A DNA stretch of 6,139 nt. Source: Chitinophagaceae bacterium. Its GTDB lineage: Bacteria; Bacteroidota; Bacteroidia; Chitinophagales; Chitinophagaceae. The position numbers were made by a program, and so were the translations under genes. Shown piece by piece: positions 1 through 6,045 of the stretch. How positions within the stretch are numbered: the first letter of the stretch is position 1; every line of letters starts with the position of its first letter. The notes beneath the pieces are model-generated. The model was not told the DNA's origin. It did not search any database and was given only the letters and a program-made list of their open reading frames with translations. The stretch is from contig CANHSD010000164.1 in assembly GCA_947463105.1 (NCBI GenBank), positions 1 to 6,139 of the forward strand, read 5' to 3'.

Positions 1-1
1 T

Positions 2-1345
2 GCCATGAGCAAAGGCACCGCCATCATTCCATTAATGAACAATATAGGCTACGACATCATGTTGCCCGGCAACTGGGAAGTTGTCTATGGAAAAGAGATG
101 ATGATGAAAGACATGTTTGCCTACGATGGTGTGAAAGTATGTGCCAACATGCTCCACGATACACAGGATGAAATGAAGGGTGACCTGATTTTTCCACCCT
201 ATTTTGTAAAGCATATCGCAGGCATCAAAATTGGCTTTATCGGATACAACGATCCACTTACACCAAAGCGCCAATCTCCCGCATACAGCGATGGCATCAA
301 ATTCACCATGCCCGAATTGAATGTTTCAAAATATGTGAAAATCCTTCGGGAGTATGAACTGTGCGATATGGTTTTTCTGCTGACACACATGGGGCTCGCA
401 CAACAGGTTGGTCTTGCCAACATGCCACAGGTAAAAGGGGTTGATTATATTCTTGGCGCAGATACCCACGAGCGCGTGCGCACACCCATTCAAGGTGTAC
501 ATACAAAAGTAACAGAACCCGGTGCCTTCGGTTCCTTCATTGCAAAGTTGGACATTGTTGTTGAGAATGGGATAGTGAAAGACCATACCTATCAATTGTT
601 GGATGTTGATCCGGTCCTTTACAAGGAGGATGAAGAAATGAAACGGTTGGTGGAAAATGCAAGGGCTCCCTATAAAAAAGAATTGAACCGCGTCATTGGA
701 AAATCCACAACACCATTGATGCGTTATTATGTAATTGAAACACCGATGGACAATTTTATTACAGATGCCATCATGTGGAAGTTCAAACCAGACATTGCAC
801 TCAGCAATGGATTTCGTTTTTGTCCTCCGCTGGTTCCTGATCCCAAAACAGGAGAGGCCATCATCACGGTTGACTATTTGTGGAACATGTTACCGGTTGA
901 CAGTGAAGCAAAAAAAGGATTCATTACCGGAAAACAGCTCTGGGACTGGATGGAGAAAGAATTGCAAAATGCATTTGCCAAGGATCCTGCCAAACGCTTT
1001 GGTGGATGGGTAGTGCGTTTTAAAGGAATGGAAGTCAACTTCACCATTGGCAACGATGCGGGTAAAAGGGTCAACTGGATCAAGGTTGCTGGTCAAGCCC
1101 TCGATCTTGAAAAAACGTATAGCTTCGTTGCCTGCGAACGCGAGGGAGATCCCGACACAACGATTTGTCGCGTTGAAGGCGTTAAAAATCCCAAGAGGCT
1201 GGGCGCTACCCTGCACAGTGTCATTGAAGAATACTTGAAAATTCATTCGCCCATTTCACCAAAACTGGAAGGACGTTGTACCACAACCGATGCACCCAAT
1301 TCTTTACTCACACAATTGATGGGCTTCGGTTATGAGTTCAGGTAA
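2..1345 (+). CDS. SoxB-like / 5'-nucleotidase-family metallophosphoesterase, C-terminal part (5' truncated)
   Basis: The frame is open through the left edge, so the ATG at position 5 is probably internal and the N-terminus (signal peptide and first metal-binding motif) is missing. Residues below count from that ATG. The metallophosphoesterase domain shows GNWEVVYG at 22-29, where ordinary 5'-nucleotidases have GNH(D/E) and SoxB has a G-x-W-E form. It also shows THMG at 127-130 and GADTHE at 151-156, which supply the expected metal-ligand histidines 128 and 155. The second half, about 225-415, resembles the 5'-nucleotidase C-terminal domain: ALSNGFRF at 265-272, and FGGWVVRFKG at 332-341, recalling the SoxB GG-x-x-VR region. 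SoxB removes sulfate from the SoxY-bound sulfur intermediate in the periplasm; the nucleotidase relatives cleave nucleotide phosphates. The convergent YeeE genes favour a sulfur role, but substrate is inferred. No other Sox gene is visible. Family is fairly sure; exact activity is not. Confidence 0.8.
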   Translation, partial: AMSKGTAIIPLMNNIGYDIMLPGNWEVVYGKEMMMKDMFAYDGVKVCANMLHDTQDEMKGDLIFPPYFVKHIAGIKIGFIGYNDPLTPKRQSPAYSDGIKFTMPELNVSKYVKILREYELCDMVFLLTHMGLAQQVGLANMPQVKGVDYILGADTHERVRTPIQGVHTKVTEPGAFGSFIAKLDIVVENGIVKDHTYQLLDVDPVLYKEDEEMKRLVENARAPYKKELNRVIGKSTTPLMRYYVIETPMDNFITDAIMWKFKPDIALSNGFRFCPPLVPDPKTGEAIITVDYLWNMLPVDSEAKKGFITGKQLWDWMEKELQNAFAKDPAKRFGGWVVRFKGMEVNFTIGNDAGKRVNWIKVAGQALDLEKTYSFVACEREGDPDTTICRVEGVKNPKRLGATLHSVIEEYLKIHSPISPKLEGRCTTTDAPNSLLTQLMGFGYEFR

Positions 1346-1367
1346 AAAACGTTTGCTTTGTGCAAAT

Positions 1368-1402
1368 AAAAATACCGCCTGTTGATGCAAGCGGTATTTT
1401 TT
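1368..1402. terminator. Bidirectional intrinsic terminator between convergent genes
   Basis: A perfect 11-bp inverted repeat pairs 1368-1378 (AAAAATACCGC) with 1391-1401 (GCGGTATTTTT) across a 12-nt loop. The A-run on the left arm and the T-run on the right arm give a U-tract in either direction. It starts 22 bp after the stop of the SoxB-like gene and ends 18 bp before the stop of the convergent YeeE gene, so it can end both transcripts. Confidence 0.88.
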
Positions 1403-1419
1403 AAAAGGCTTTTACTGAA

Positions 1420-1923
1420 TTATGCAGGAAGCTTTTCTCTCAATAAACCATAGACCCAAGTACCAACAATGGCCATCAAAATGGTGACAGCTGTTGCTAT
1501 TGCACCGTAGCCCAATTGTGCAAACAAGGGGCCGGGACAAGCGCCGGTCATTGCCCAACCGAATCCGAAAAGTAATCCGCCATAAATCTGTCCTTTGTTA
1601 AATGTTTTTTCGGGAAGAATAATTTCTTCGCCATCTATTGATTTGATCTTGAATTTTTTGATCAGAAAAACAGAGAGTGCGCCCACTGCAACAGCAGAAC
1701 CAATCACACCAAACATGTGAAAGCTTTGCAGCCTGAACATTTCCTGGATGCGGAACCATGAGATCACCTCAGATTTGATCAATACAATTCCGAAGGCTAC
1801 TCCAAAGGCAAGGTACTTGAGGTTATGCCACATGGGCAATTCTACAGCTTCTTGATTTTTGCAAATAGCATCCAACGACCTCACTTCAAAATCAGTATTC
1901 GTATTTTTTTTATTTATTGTCAT
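1420..1923 (-). CDS. YeeE/YedE-family (DUF6691-type) half-transporter, second of a pair
   Basis: This 167-residue membrane protein has four likely hydrophobic segments at about 35-54, 67-88, 113-137 and 141-161. The signature is GFGWAMTGACPGP at 120-132, with Cys129 in the glycine-rich turn typical of the YeeE/YedE sulfur-transport family. The Spirochaeta thermophila member of that family, TsuA, takes up thiosulfate and uses conserved cysteines. Full-length members are about twice this size, so this looks like one half and the neighbour 12 bp upstream the other. The first 30 residues are polar and outside the usual family start; Met31 (MWHNLKYLAFG) could be an alternative start. The upstream ATG was kept because it closely follows the preceding stop. 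No Shine-Dalgarno sequence is seen. Substrate (thiosulfate or another sulfur moiety) is inferred from family and neighbours. Confidence 0.87.
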   Translation of the reverse strand: MTINKKNTNTDFEVRSLDAICKNQEAVELPMWHNLKYLAFGVAFGIVLIKSEVISWFRIQEMFRLQSFHMFGVIGSAVAVGALSVFLIKKFKIKSIDGEEIILPEKTFNKGQIYGGLLFGFGWAMTGACPGPLFAQLGYGAIATAVTILMAIVGTWVYGLLREKLPA

Positions 1924-1935
1924 GATCGTACTATT

Positions 1936-2505
1936 TTACAATGAAAGAATGAATGGGAGGATAAGGTTTGCCATGATGAAACCACCCGCCATAAAAGAGA
2001 TGGTTGCAATCAATGATGGAAGTTGAAGGTTGGACAAACCCATGATGGCGTGACCCGACGTGCAACCACCCGCATAGCGCGTACCAAAACCAACAAGAAA
2101 TCCACCAATCACCATCAGGATAAAACCCCTTGGTGTAGCAAGAGAAGCCCAGCTGAAAATATCGCCAGGAACCAATCCGCTGAAATCAGTAATGCCATAC
2201 CCCGAGAGTTCTGCGATAAGATTTGAGTCAACAACTACGGCTGCATCGTTTTTAAAATACATGGCAGTAATGATGCCTCCAAGAAAAATACCAAATACAA
2301 AAAACAGGTTCCATATTTCTTTTTTCCAATCGTATTGAAAAAATGGAATCTTGGCAGGAAAACATGCTGCGCATACATGCCGCAATGATGATGAAATGCC
2401 AAATGTTTTGTTTCCGAAAATCAATAGTGTTGGCACCATCAATCCAATGATGGGTCCTGCCACATACCATGGCCAGGGTTGTTTGATCAGTTCAATAATT
2501 GTCAT
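1936..2505 (-). CDS. YeeE/YedE-family sulfur half-transporter, first of a pair
   Basis: This 189-residue integral membrane protein has hydrophobic stretches at about 12-31, 65-83, 127-145 and 165-187. Its family signature is GFGTRYAGGCTSGHAIMGLS at 139-158, with Cys148 in the G-G-C-x-S-G-H turn. A second cysteine motif, HVCAAC, lies at 43-48. In the YeeE/YedE (TsuA) family, cysteines in such turns pass thiosulfate through the membrane; here the exact substrate is inferred. The length is half that of single-chain family members, and the companion half follows 12 bp downstream, so the two are probably co-translated and assemble together. The start at 2505 is preceded by AT-rich sequence without a Shine-Dalgarno motif, as is common in Bacteroidota. 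The regulator gene ends 94 bp upstream, and the gap holds a palindromic operator candidate. Confidence 0.9.
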   Translation of the reverse strand: MTIIELIKQPWPWYVAGPIIGLMVPTLLIFGNKTFGISSSLRHVCAACFPAKIPFFQYDWKKEIWNLFFVFGIFLGGIITAMYFKNDAAVVVDSNLIAELSGYGITDFSGLVPGDIFSWASLATPRGFILMVIGGFLVGFGTRYAGGCTSGHAIMGLSNLQLPSLIATISFMAGGFIMANLILPFILSL

Positions 2506-2536
2506 CGTGTAGTTTTAATATTGTCTCTTGAGAAGA

Positions 2537-2571
2537 GTGAAACAAAATTCAGTAAACTAATTCTTTCTTAA
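2537..2571 (-). promoter_or_regulatory. Putative Bacteroidota-type promoter of the YeeE pair
   Basis: Read on the minus strand, GAATTTTG (2550-2543) matches the TAnnTTTG element with one mismatch. TTA (2571-2569) lies 18 nt upstream, in place of the TTG of the -33 element. Transcription would begin near 2538, giving a leader of about 30 nt. A 5-bp inverted repeat, CTCTT/AAGAG (2525-2537), falls at or just after that start. The matches are imperfect, so this is a candidate only. Confidence 0.4.
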
Positions 2572-2572
2572 C

Positions 2573-2586
2573 GTGATATTTATCAC
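2573..2586. promoter_or_regulatory. CRP/FNR-type operator palindrome
   Basis: GTGATATTTATCAC is a perfect inverted repeat (6-2-6). It contains TGA-N6-TCA, the core spacing shared by CRP (TGTGA-N6-TCACA) and FNR (TTGAT-N4-ATCAA) sites; with one flanking base on each side it matches nine of ten CRP consensus bases. It lies between the Crp/Fnr gene stop (2600) and the first YeeE start (2505). Its centre is about 42 bp upstream of the transcription start inferred from the promoter candidate, the position used in class II activation. That the neighbouring regulator binds here is inference. Confidence 0.65.
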
Positions 2587-2599
2587 ACGGAAGGGAGTT

Positions 2600-3247
2600 T
2601 TATTCAAGCTCCTCTCCCATCCAAACAATGCTGTTGCGCTCCATTGAAACCAGGCCGGTCTTTTCCATTTTTTTCAGAAGCCTTGAAACCACTTCTCTAG
2701 AAGAGTTGATATCGTGCGCTATCTGTTGATGCGTTAGCATGAGGTTGTTGCCCAGGGATTTTGCTTGTCTTTTAAGGTACCACTCCAGTCTTTCATCCAT
2801 GTTCTTGAAAGCAATTTGGTCAACAACGGTAAGCAGTTCTTCAAACCTGTTCCGGTAAGTTTCAATCACAAAATGATACCAGGCGCTGTAGTTTTTCATC
2901 AGCGTATCCATGTATTGAATCGGAATCATGATGACGTCGGTTTCTTCAACAGCAACCGCCATGACGGTACTGGTCTGGCTGCGCGCCATGCACATCATGC
3001 TGAGTGCACAGGCGTTTCCGCTTTCCAGAAAATACATGAAAAACTCTTCTCCGTCTTCACCTTCACGGTAGAGCTTTACCCTTCCGCCTACAATGAGCAT
3101 GGCGTATTTGAAAAACTGTCCGGGCTTCATGAGAATTGAACCCTGCTCAAATGTTTTGCTTTCGCCGCGCTCATGCAAAAACGTTGCAAGCGGAAGATCA
3201 AACAATGGAAATACGCCAATCAATTCTTTGGGGCTCAGTGTTGTCAT
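2600..3247 (-). CDS. Crp/Fnr-family transcriptional regulator
   Basis: This 215-residue protein has the full family layout and length. A cyclic-nucleotide-binding-type beta-barrel spans about 15-115 (GSILMKPGQFFKYAMLIVGG at 36-55; ESGNACALSMMC at 75-86). A long dimerisation helix covers about 118-150, and a C-terminal winged helix-turn-helix about 170-205. The recognition helix SSREVVSRLLKKMEKTGL (182-199) carries Glu185, Ser188 and Arg189, the E-x-x-S-R pattern of FNR proteins. There is no N-terminal cysteine cluster for an FNR-type iron-sulfur centre; the only cysteines are Cys80 and Cys86, and the effector is unknown. The gene begins 25 bp after mnmG on the same strand with no clear promoter between, so it may be co-transcribed with mnmG. 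A matching palindrome lies 14 bp past its stop, ahead of the YeeE pair, which suggests local control of sulfur transport. Confidence 0.92.
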   Translation of the reverse strand: MTTLSPKELIGVFPLFDLPLATFLHERGESKTFEQGSILMKPGQFFKYAMLIVGGRVKLYREGEDGEEFFMYFLESGNACALSMMCMARSQTSTVMAVAVEETDVIMIPIQYMDTLMKNYSAWYHFVIETYRNRFEELLTVVDQIAFKNMDERLEWYLKRQAKSLGNNLMLTHQQIAHDINSSREVVSRLLKKMEKTGLVSMERNSIVWMGEELE

Positions 3248-3272
3248 CTTCGGGTTTGGTTTTAAGTTACGC

Positions 3273-5141
3273 TTATCTTCCCATGTATACCATCAAGATT
3301 TGAACATCGCTGGGATTGATGCCCGATATGCGGGATGCCTGGCCAAGTGTTTTGGGTTGAATTTTTTTCAACTTCTCTCTTGCCTCTGTGCCGATGGCCT
3401 GAACCTTGGTATAATCAAAGGTTTCAGGGATTTCAAGCTCTTCCATTTGTGCCATTTTTTGCACCATCTCTCTTTCCTTCTCAAGGTAAACCGCATACTT
3501 CATTTGAATCTCCGCTTGCTCAATTTCGAGCGGTGCATAATGTCCAAACTCAGTCTTCAGCTGTTCTGAATGTTCAATCATTTCTTTGGCGCCAATTCCC
3601 GGGCGCAAGACCAGTTGTGATATTTTCTGTTTTTGGGTCAGCGCCGCAGAACCAGCTGCCTCAAAAAATGAATTCATGGATGCTGGCTCAACTGATACTT
3701 CGCTGAACTTTTTGATGATCTGCTCTACATTATCCTTCTTGGTTTTGACTTGTTGGTATCTTTCTTCACTGGCCAATCCTTGTTGATAGCCAATTTCGGT
3801 AAGGCGAATGTCTGCATTGTCTTGCCTGAGCAGGGTTCTGAACTCAGCCCTTGAAGTAAACATCCTGTAGGGCTCTTCGGTTCCTTTGGTAATCAGGTCA
3901 TCAATCAAGACCCCTATATAGGCTTCGCTTCTTTTCAACACAAGGGGCTCCCGCTCAAATGCATTGTTGTGCGCATTCATACCAGCCATCAATCCCTGGC
4001 AAGCGGCCTCTTCATATCCGGTGGTTCCATTGATCTGTCCTGCGAAGAACAAACCACGTAACCGCTTGGTTTCCAATGAGTAATGAAGTTGATGCGGCGG
4101 AAAAAAATCATATTCAATGGCATAACCCGGCCTGAACATCTTTACATTTTCAAATCCTGGAATCTTGACCAGCGATTTGTATTGAACATCTTCTGGCAAG
4201 GAAGTCGAAAATCCGTTCAGGTAAATCTCTACCGTATTCCATCCTTCCGGCTCAACAAACAACTGGTGCCTGTCTCGCTCGGCAAAACGATTGATTTTGT
4301 CTTCTATACTTGGGCAATACCTTGGTCCGGTTCCTTCGATTCTTCCGGCATACATGGGGCTTTTATCAAAGCCTGTTTTCAAGGTGTCGTGTACGGTTTG
4401 ATTGGTATAGGCAATCCAACAACTTCTTTGTTGTTCCGGTCTGATTCTGTCAATGTTCAGGTAAGAAAAGCCAGTGATTTCATCATCCCCTTTCTGTTCT
4501 TCCATTTTTGAATAATCCAGGCTTCTGCCATCTATCCTAGGGGGTGTTCCTGTTTTTAGCCGATCGCTTTCAAATCCAAGTTCTACCAGCTGTTCTGTGA
4601 TTCCGGTCGCGGCACGCTCTGCCATTCTTCCACCACCAAACTGCTTTTCGCCAATATGGATGATGCCATTTAAAAAGGTTCCATTGGTCAAGACCACAGA
4701 CTTGGCCTCTATCTCATTGCCCATTCCCGTGATGATGCCCCTAACCCTGCCATCTTTTACAATCAGGCCATTGACCATGTCCTGGTAAAAATCGAGGTTG
4801 GGTGTATTCTCCAGCAACTCTCTCCACCGTTGAGAAAAAAGCATCCGATCGCTCTGTGCCCTTGGGCTCCACATGGCAGGGCCCTTAGATCTGTTCAACA
4901 TCCTGAATTGGATCATGGTCTGATCGGTAACTATACCGGAGTATCCCCCAAGTGCATCAACCTCCCTTACAATCTGTCCCTTTGCAATTCCGCCCATGGC
5001 AGGATTACAACTCATTTGGGCAATTGTCTGAAGGTTCATGGTGACAAGAAGGGTCCTGCTTCCCATATTGGCCGCTGCAGCAGCAGCCTCACAGCCCGCA
5101 TGGCCCGCACCAACTACTATAACATCGTACTTATGGAACAT
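3273..5141 (-). CDS. mnmG: tRNA uridine-5-carboxymethylaminomethyl(34) synthesis enzyme MnmG (GidA)
   Basis: MnmG is the FAD-binding partner of the GTPase MnmE; together they place the carboxymethylaminomethyl group on the wobble uridine of certain tRNAs in the cytoplasm. The 622 residues match the usual full length. The N-terminal dinucleotide-binding motif is VVGAGHAGCEAA (9-20). Conserved landmarks follow in order: QMSCNPAMGG (42-51, conserved Cys45), KTGTPPRIDGRSLDYS (196-211), GPRYCPSIEDK (272-282, conserved Cys276), EYDFFPPHQL (343-352), FAGQINGTTGYEEAA (366-380) and MFTSRAEFR (427-435). The C-terminal helical MnmE/tRNA-binding region ends with QASRISGINPSDVQIL (601-616). The start is set by MFHKYDVIVVGAG, right at the FAD fold. 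No frameshift or missing key residue is seen. A parS-like site lies about 120 bp upstream, which fits the frequent placement of gidA near origin regions. Confidence 0.98.
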   Translation of the reverse strand: MFHKYDVIVVGAGHAGCEAAAAAANMGSRTLLVTMNLQTIAQMSCNPAMGGIAKGQIVREVDALGGYSGIVTDQTMIQFRMLNRSKGPAMWSPRAQSDRMLFSQRWRELLENTPNLDFYQDMVNGLIVKDGRVRGIITGMGNEIEAKSVVLTNGTFLNGIIHIGEKQFGGGRMAERAATGITEQLVELGFESDRLKTGTPPRIDGRSLDYSKMEEQKGDDEITGFSYLNIDRIRPEQQRSCWIAYTNQTVHDTLKTGFDKSPMYAGRIEGTGPRYCPSIEDKINRFAERDRHQLFVEPEGWNTVEIYLNGFSTSLPEDVQYKSLVKIPGFENVKMFRPGYAIEYDFFPPHQLHYSLETKRLRGLFFAGQINGTTGYEEAACQGLMAGMNAHNNAFEREPLVLKRSEAYIGVLIDDLITKGTEEPYRMFTSRAEFRTLLRQDNADIRLTEIGYQQGLASEERYQQVKTKKDNVEQIIKKFSEVSVEPASMNSFFEAAGSAALTQKQKISQLVLRPGIGAKEMIEHSEQLKTEFGHYAPLEIEQAEIQMKYAVYLEKEREMVQKMAQMEELEIPETFDYTKVQAIGTEAREKLKKIQPKTLGQASRISGINPSDVQILMVYMGR

Positions 5142-5145
5142 AGAG

Positions 5146-5153
5146 CAAAGATA
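5146..5153 (-). promoter_or_regulatory. Putative -7 promoter element of mnmG
   Basis: Read on the minus strand, TATCTTTG is an exact match to the Bacteroidota TAnnTTTG element and ends only 4 nt before the mnmG ATG. Transcription would then start at or next to the start codon, giving an essentially leaderless message. No good TTG -33 element lies at the usual distance upstream, so the call is tentative. Confidence 0.4.
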
Positions 5154-5170
5154 AAAAAGAACTGAGGTCT

Positions 5171-5199
5171 TTGCGCTTACTCCGGCTTAGCAAGCGCAA
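5171..5199. repeat. Inverted repeat (hairpin) upstream of mnmG
   Basis: TTGCGCTT (5171-5178) and AAGCGCAA (5192-5199) form a perfect 8-bp stem, extended by two more pairs after one mismatch, with a 7-nt loop. On the plus strand a run of five T's follows one base later, so it could end rightward transcripts. It lies upstream of the putative mnmG promoter element. Its role is not known. Confidence 0.6.
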
Positions 5200-5260
5200 T
5201 TTTTGGGAAATCCTTTGCGGATTCGCCTCACAAACAAGGTGTTGGATTGACACTGGGCAA

Positions 5261-5276
5261 TGTTCCACGTGGAACA
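5261..5276. promoter_or_regulatory. parS: parS-like ParB-binding site 1
   Basis: TGTTCCACGTGGAACA is a perfect 16-bp palindrome. It fits the parS pattern TGTTNCACGTGNAACA and differs from the Bacillus subtilis site TGTTTCACGTGAAACA only at the two symmetric positions 5 and 12. Here the symmetry extends to 22 bp (5258-5279). It lies about 120 bp upstream of the mnmG start. ParB loads on such sites to organise and segregate the origin region; binding here is inferred. Confidence 0.88.
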
Positions 5277-5369
5277 TTGGTCTGCCTTCAACATGTGGCA
5301 GCACATGCAAACGACCCTATATCCTATTGGGTCTGGAACAAAAACAATCTTCTGCCCATAAGGATAGCT

Positions 5370-5388
5370 AAATTTGGCTGCACCGAGG
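5370..5388. repeat. Diverged direct repeat, copy 1
   Basis: AAATTTGGCTGCACCGAGG recurs at 5711-5730 as AAATTTGACTACACCGAAGG. The first 17 bases agree at 15 positions, then one base is inserted. The copies are about 340 bp apart in the non-coding stretch. They may be remnants of an older duplicated or multi-copy sequence; no mobile-element ends were recognised. Confidence 0.4.
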
Positions 5389-5710
5389 ATGCTGACAAAT
5401 AAGGGCAGGGGTGTTGAATTTGATTTTATTAGATAAGGAGTTAATTCCACCACCCCGACCCGCTACTGCCAACTGGGCTCTACCACTTCATTTTGCTCAT
5501 CGGTTTCACTACCGCTTCCCGACAATCTTGCTTCATCCAATGTATTGATGAAGCAACGGTCAAGGTTTACCAACCTTTGCTTGCGTTTGCCGCTCTCTTG
5601 TTGTGCTTTCCAACACAGGTTATGATTACCAAGCATTTTTTGGAGGGGTGCTTTTTTGCCATAAAGCTTCCTTTTAAGAACAACAAACTCCTGTTTGGGG
5701 GAAATGAAAC

Positions 5711-5730
5711 AAATTTGACTACACCGAAGG
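5711..5730. repeat. Diverged direct repeat, copy 2
   Basis: AAATTTGACTACACCGAAGG matches copy 1 at 5370-5388 with two substitutions (both G to A relative to copy 1) and one added A. Its flanks show only weak further similarity to those of copy 1. Function unknown. Confidence 0.4.
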
Positions 5731-5839
5731 CGTAAACGAATGAGCTTTTCTGCCAGCAGGCAAAGAGCGGATGGTGGTTTTGTGGCCATTTCATCGATGA
5801 TTAATGCCTCTTCCTTGCTGGTGGGCCACTTGAAACCAA

Positions 5840-5855
5840 TGTTCCACGTGGAACA
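5840..5855. promoter_or_regulatory. parS: parS-like ParB-binding site 2
   Basis: This is an exact copy of the palindrome at 5261-5276, 579 bp to its right. It shares an identical 23-bp block with site 3 (5837-5859 here): CAA before the palindrome's first T and CTCA after its last A. Confidence 0.88.
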
Positions 5856-6029
5856 CTCACCCTTCACCGGGGATGCACCCAATAAACTCCTTTGGTGGAT
5901 AGGCCCCAATACAAAGCATTTGAATTGGTCAAACCAAAACCCCCATGCAGAGCAATCAATTATAAAGGAGTGAAACCTGGCAAAGGGGAGCATAAAACCA
6001 CAAGCAAGGCTATTGATTCAATCACACAA

Positions 6030-6045
6030 TGTTCCACGTGGAACA
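6030..6045. promoter_or_regulatory. parS: parS-like ParB-binding site 3
   Basis: This is a third exact copy of the 16-bp palindrome, 190 bp to the right of site 2, with the same CAA before and CTCA after (6027-6049). Three identical copies within 785 bp of sequence without a credible gene argue strongly against chance. Confidence 0.88.

Noticed and set aside
2483..2495. Second FNR-like site TTGATCAGTTCAA at the start of the first YeeE gene
   Set aside because: The half-sites TTGA and TCAA are 5 bp apart, which does not fit CRP/FNR spacing, and it lies within coding sequence.
4083..4511. 142-residue plus-strand frame inside mnmG
   Set aside because: It is antisense to strongly conserved mnmG coding sequence and is explained as its shadow.
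5187..5453. 88-residue minus-strand reading frame ahead of mnmG
   Set aside because: It also crosses a parS site and the direct repeat, and shows no protein-family features.
5886..5971. Inverted repeat ACTCCTTT / AAAGGAGT between parS sites 2 and 3
   Set aside because: Only 8 bp with a 70-nt gap; expected by chance in a region of this size.
5463..5993. 176-residue minus-strand reading frame
   Set aside because: It reads through a parS palindrome, giving the incidental peptide CSTWN, has no recognisable domain and an uneven composition, and has no promoter or partner gene. Overlapping frames on both strands look equally random.
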